Of a stretch of 64,000 nt of DNA, positions 62,088 to 64,000 are shown piece after piece. The DNA is taken from contig NC_072798.1 in NCBI RefSeq assembly GCF_028583425.1, positions 11,286,501-11,350,500 on the forward strand. Reading direction: 5' to 3'. A program made the translations under genes and the position numbers. Under the pieces are notes generated by a model. That model worked only from the letters and a program-made list of their open reading frames with translations. It was not told the DNA's origin and made no database searches. The first letter of the stretch is position 1; every line of letters begins with the position of its first letter. This DNA comes from Eublepharis macularius (lineage: Eukaryota; Chordata; Lepidosauria; Squamata; Eublepharidae).

Positions 62088-62464
62088 GTCTCTCCTGGTC
62101 AGCTGGTAAAATAATCTTGCTAGTAAAGGATGGAAATGAGGGTGAAATCAGGTCACATCTTGAAAGCAGTTGGTGGTTCTTGAGACGTGCCAATAAACTT
62201 CAGGAATGGTTGAGTCATGGGACTTGTGTTAAACTTTTACAAACCAGCCATGATCAGTCTTGTCATATCCAGAAAACGATAGAAACAAGAGTGAAACTGA
62301 GTAATTGTTAGGCTTTGAGACTTAATGGTACATGTCAGATTTCTTTTTCTCTTCTGCCACCTTAAATCTTAATAATTGCTGATAAATTAATTCACTGGAT
62401 TCCTAACACTTAGTGTAACATATGCCATCAGATCGTTGGAAAGAGCTATTGTGTGAGAGACGGA
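62088..62464. other. single-copy stretch
   Basis: No repeat or exon recognised. Confidence 0.4.
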
Positions 62465-62640
62465 AGACAGACAGGCCTTAAATCTTCTGGTTCAACCCCT
62501 GTTCATTCATGAAACTAGTTGGATGATCAAGGAATTGCTGTCTCTCAGCTTAACCCATCACATAGGGCGGTTATGATAGTAAAATAGGAGGAAATAGTAC
62601 ATTGGCCCTTGGAAGAGGTATAAGATAGAAAACAATCGTA
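62465..62640 (+). mobile_element. diverged SINE remnant
   Basis: TCTTCTGGTTCAACCCCTG, CTCAGCTTAACCCATCACAT and AGGGCGGTTATGATAGTAAA follow the order of SINE box B and body. Confidence 0.5.
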
Positions 62641-63297
62641 ATCTGTGTGTGAACTCTGTTTCTTCCTGGGTATCTTTATGAGGCCCGCTTTTTAAACACA
62701 GCAGAAGTCGCCTTCGTCCCTTCTATTGTTACAAATATTTTTCTAGCATTAAGCATGACCTTTTCGTTTCGTAAGTGATCTGACGTGCTTTGTTGGAACC
62801 GGCAAAGTTGGAGTGGCTGCCTTTTCTTTTCCTCTCCAGAACTGCAGTGGTTTACCCGGGAAGCTTGCCAAACTGTTTAAACTTCCCAGTAGTGATAGTA
62901 AGATTTGTGCTTTTACTTAAGATTAAGCTAATATTTGCAAGGATGATTGGATGTGTTTGGTATTTTTGTTGGGGGAGGGAAGGGTTTGGGGGGGCGAGGA
63001 GAGGAATCTGGCATATGAATAATGTTGGCCTCCAACTGGGCTTTTTTAATGCAGCGAATCACTGGTTATCAAGCAAAAAGGGGCTTTGCACAATATAAAG
63101 TTGACACAAATCAACAGGCTATGATTTGTCCCTCAAGAAAGGATCCTTTTCTTTTTAACGTGTTATTTTGTCCCATCAGGAAAACAGGTTACCTTCAAGA
63201 GAGTACAAGAATTTTATTCTTTTTTTTTTTTTTTACAAACTTGGGCCAACGATCCGAATTTTTTCCCCCAGCAGCTATATGAGGGCTCATTTGAGTT
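62641..63297. other. single-copy stretch
   Basis: A G-rich run near 62972-62994 and a T run at 63220-63234. No exon recognised. Confidence 0.4.
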
Positions 63298-63939
63298 GTT
63301 TATCCTTGGGGAAGAACCATGGCTCTGTAGTAAAGAGCATGCTTTAAATGAAGAAGATCCCAATTTGAAGCTTGGTTTTGAACAACACCCACTGTCCAAA
63401 ATCCTGTACTTTAGAAGAATTTTCCATGTCTCAGGCCCCGAGGAGTTCTTTAGAGCTAAATGGACCATTCACTTAGCATTGCCTGGTCCCCTTACCCTCC
63501 CAGCACGAGAGGGGGGACCCGGCACTTACCTTTGGTTTCTTCTTGTGTGCAAAGTGCACAGGGTCCCGGCACTGGAATGATGACATCACTTCTGGAAGTG
63601 ATGTCATTGCACAGGCCTCGAGAGTGCTCCCAGGCTTTGCACCAGGCTGATTTGGGCCCCCAAATGGGCCGAACTGGCCTGGGAGCACTCCTGGGGCCTG
63701 TGCGATGACATCACTCCTGGGAGTGACATTGTCACGTCACTTTGGGAGCATGGCCCAGGAGGCCCATTCCCATGCCTTTTCCCTCATCAGCTAGGAGAGT
63801 GGTGGCGGGAGGAGAAGGCTGGGAGTGGGGATCCTCAGCCCCCATTAAGGGAACGGCAACCCTACATTCAGTTCAGCTCAATATTGAACCAATGCTGAGC
63901 TGAGCTAGATGGACTGCTGCTCTGTCCTTGGATTAAGAC
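63298..63939 (+). mobile_element. tRNA SINE (second head type) split by a hAT-like element
   Basis: AACCATGGCTCTGTAGTAAA and CAATTTGAAGCTTGG to CCATTCACT (63298-63474), then TCAGCTCAATATTGAACC and GAGCTAGATGGACTGCTGCT (63873-63939). The interruption is a 390-bp element. Confidence 0.7.
63475..63864 (+). mobile_element. 390-bp GC-rich hAT-like element
   Basis: TAGCATTGCCTGGTCCCC to ACGGCAACCCTA, flanked by CATTCACT (63467-63474) and CATTCAGT (63865-63872), one change. The centre has ATGACATCACTTCTGGAAGT then GATGTCATTGC, an imperfect palindrome shared with the family. Confidence 0.87.
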
Positions 63940-64000
63940 TAGAGGTGGGCATGAACTGAAATACAAACCAAAGTTCATCACGTACTGGGACATTTTTGGT
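63940..64000 (-). mobile_element. hAT-like MITE cut by the window end
   Basis: TAGAGGTGGGCATGAACTGA then AATACAAACCAAAGTTCATC matches the reverse complement of the right end of 26027-26418. Only the first 61 bp are inside the window. Confidence 0.8.

Overview
This window reads as vertebrate nuclear DNA from a squamate reptile, most likely a lizard. The main evidence is many copies of a tRNA-headed SINE whose 3' end reads GCGGTATATAAAT and is followed by (TTG)n, (ATT)n or (ATAA)n. This is the organisation known from squamate Sauria-type SINEs. CR1 and other LINE tails, solo LTRs and several families of short inverted-repeat DNA transposons accompany it. I cannot place the species further. I see no host protein-coding gene, rRNA gene or intact tRNA gene. 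The open reading frames are short and nearly all fall inside repeats or random sequence, so I list no CDS. The window is best read as an intergenic or intronic segment.

Layout: 0-6.6 kb holds SINEs, a solo LTR inserted in an (ATTC)n microsatellite, and two inverted-repeat elements (3001-3374 and 4436-5244). 6.6-16 kb holds SINEs, a 5S-like SINE, LINE fragments and a composite in which one 210-bp element was split by a LINE piece and an 824-bp hAT-like element. 16-31.7 kb is a dense mixture of all families. 31.67-34.35 kb is the longest stretch without a recognisable repeat. 34.35-45.9 kb again contains nested insertions, the clearest at 38.0-39.4 kb. 45.9-48 kb and 50.7-52.9 kb are largely single-copy. 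58.4-59.3 kb is an isolated GC-rich block. 60.8-64 kb is repeats again.

Several element families can be defined from the sequence itself because empty-site reconstruction and target-site duplications (TSDs) are visible. (i) Elements with termini GAGCCAAGCT or GGGCCAAGCT and 3-bp duplications, mostly TNA, resemble PIF/Harbinger MITEs. (ii) Elements with termini TAGGGTTGCCA, TAGAGATGGGCA or CAGGGCTTTTTT and 8-bp duplications resemble non-autonomous hAT elements. (iii) Foldback retro-copies with 10-12 bp duplications carry a hammerhead-ribozyme-like core and look Penelope-like. (iv) Two solo LTRs have TGTCA...TGACA ends and 5-bp duplications. No element here appears able to move itself: no intact transposase or reverse transcriptase was found. 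Class names are inferred from termini, duplication length and motifs, not from a database search.

I found no undescribed multi-gene system. The observations most worth checking are the ribozyme-like cores in the foldback repeats, the shared termini that link several inverted-repeat families, and the nested insertions that give a relative order of activity.
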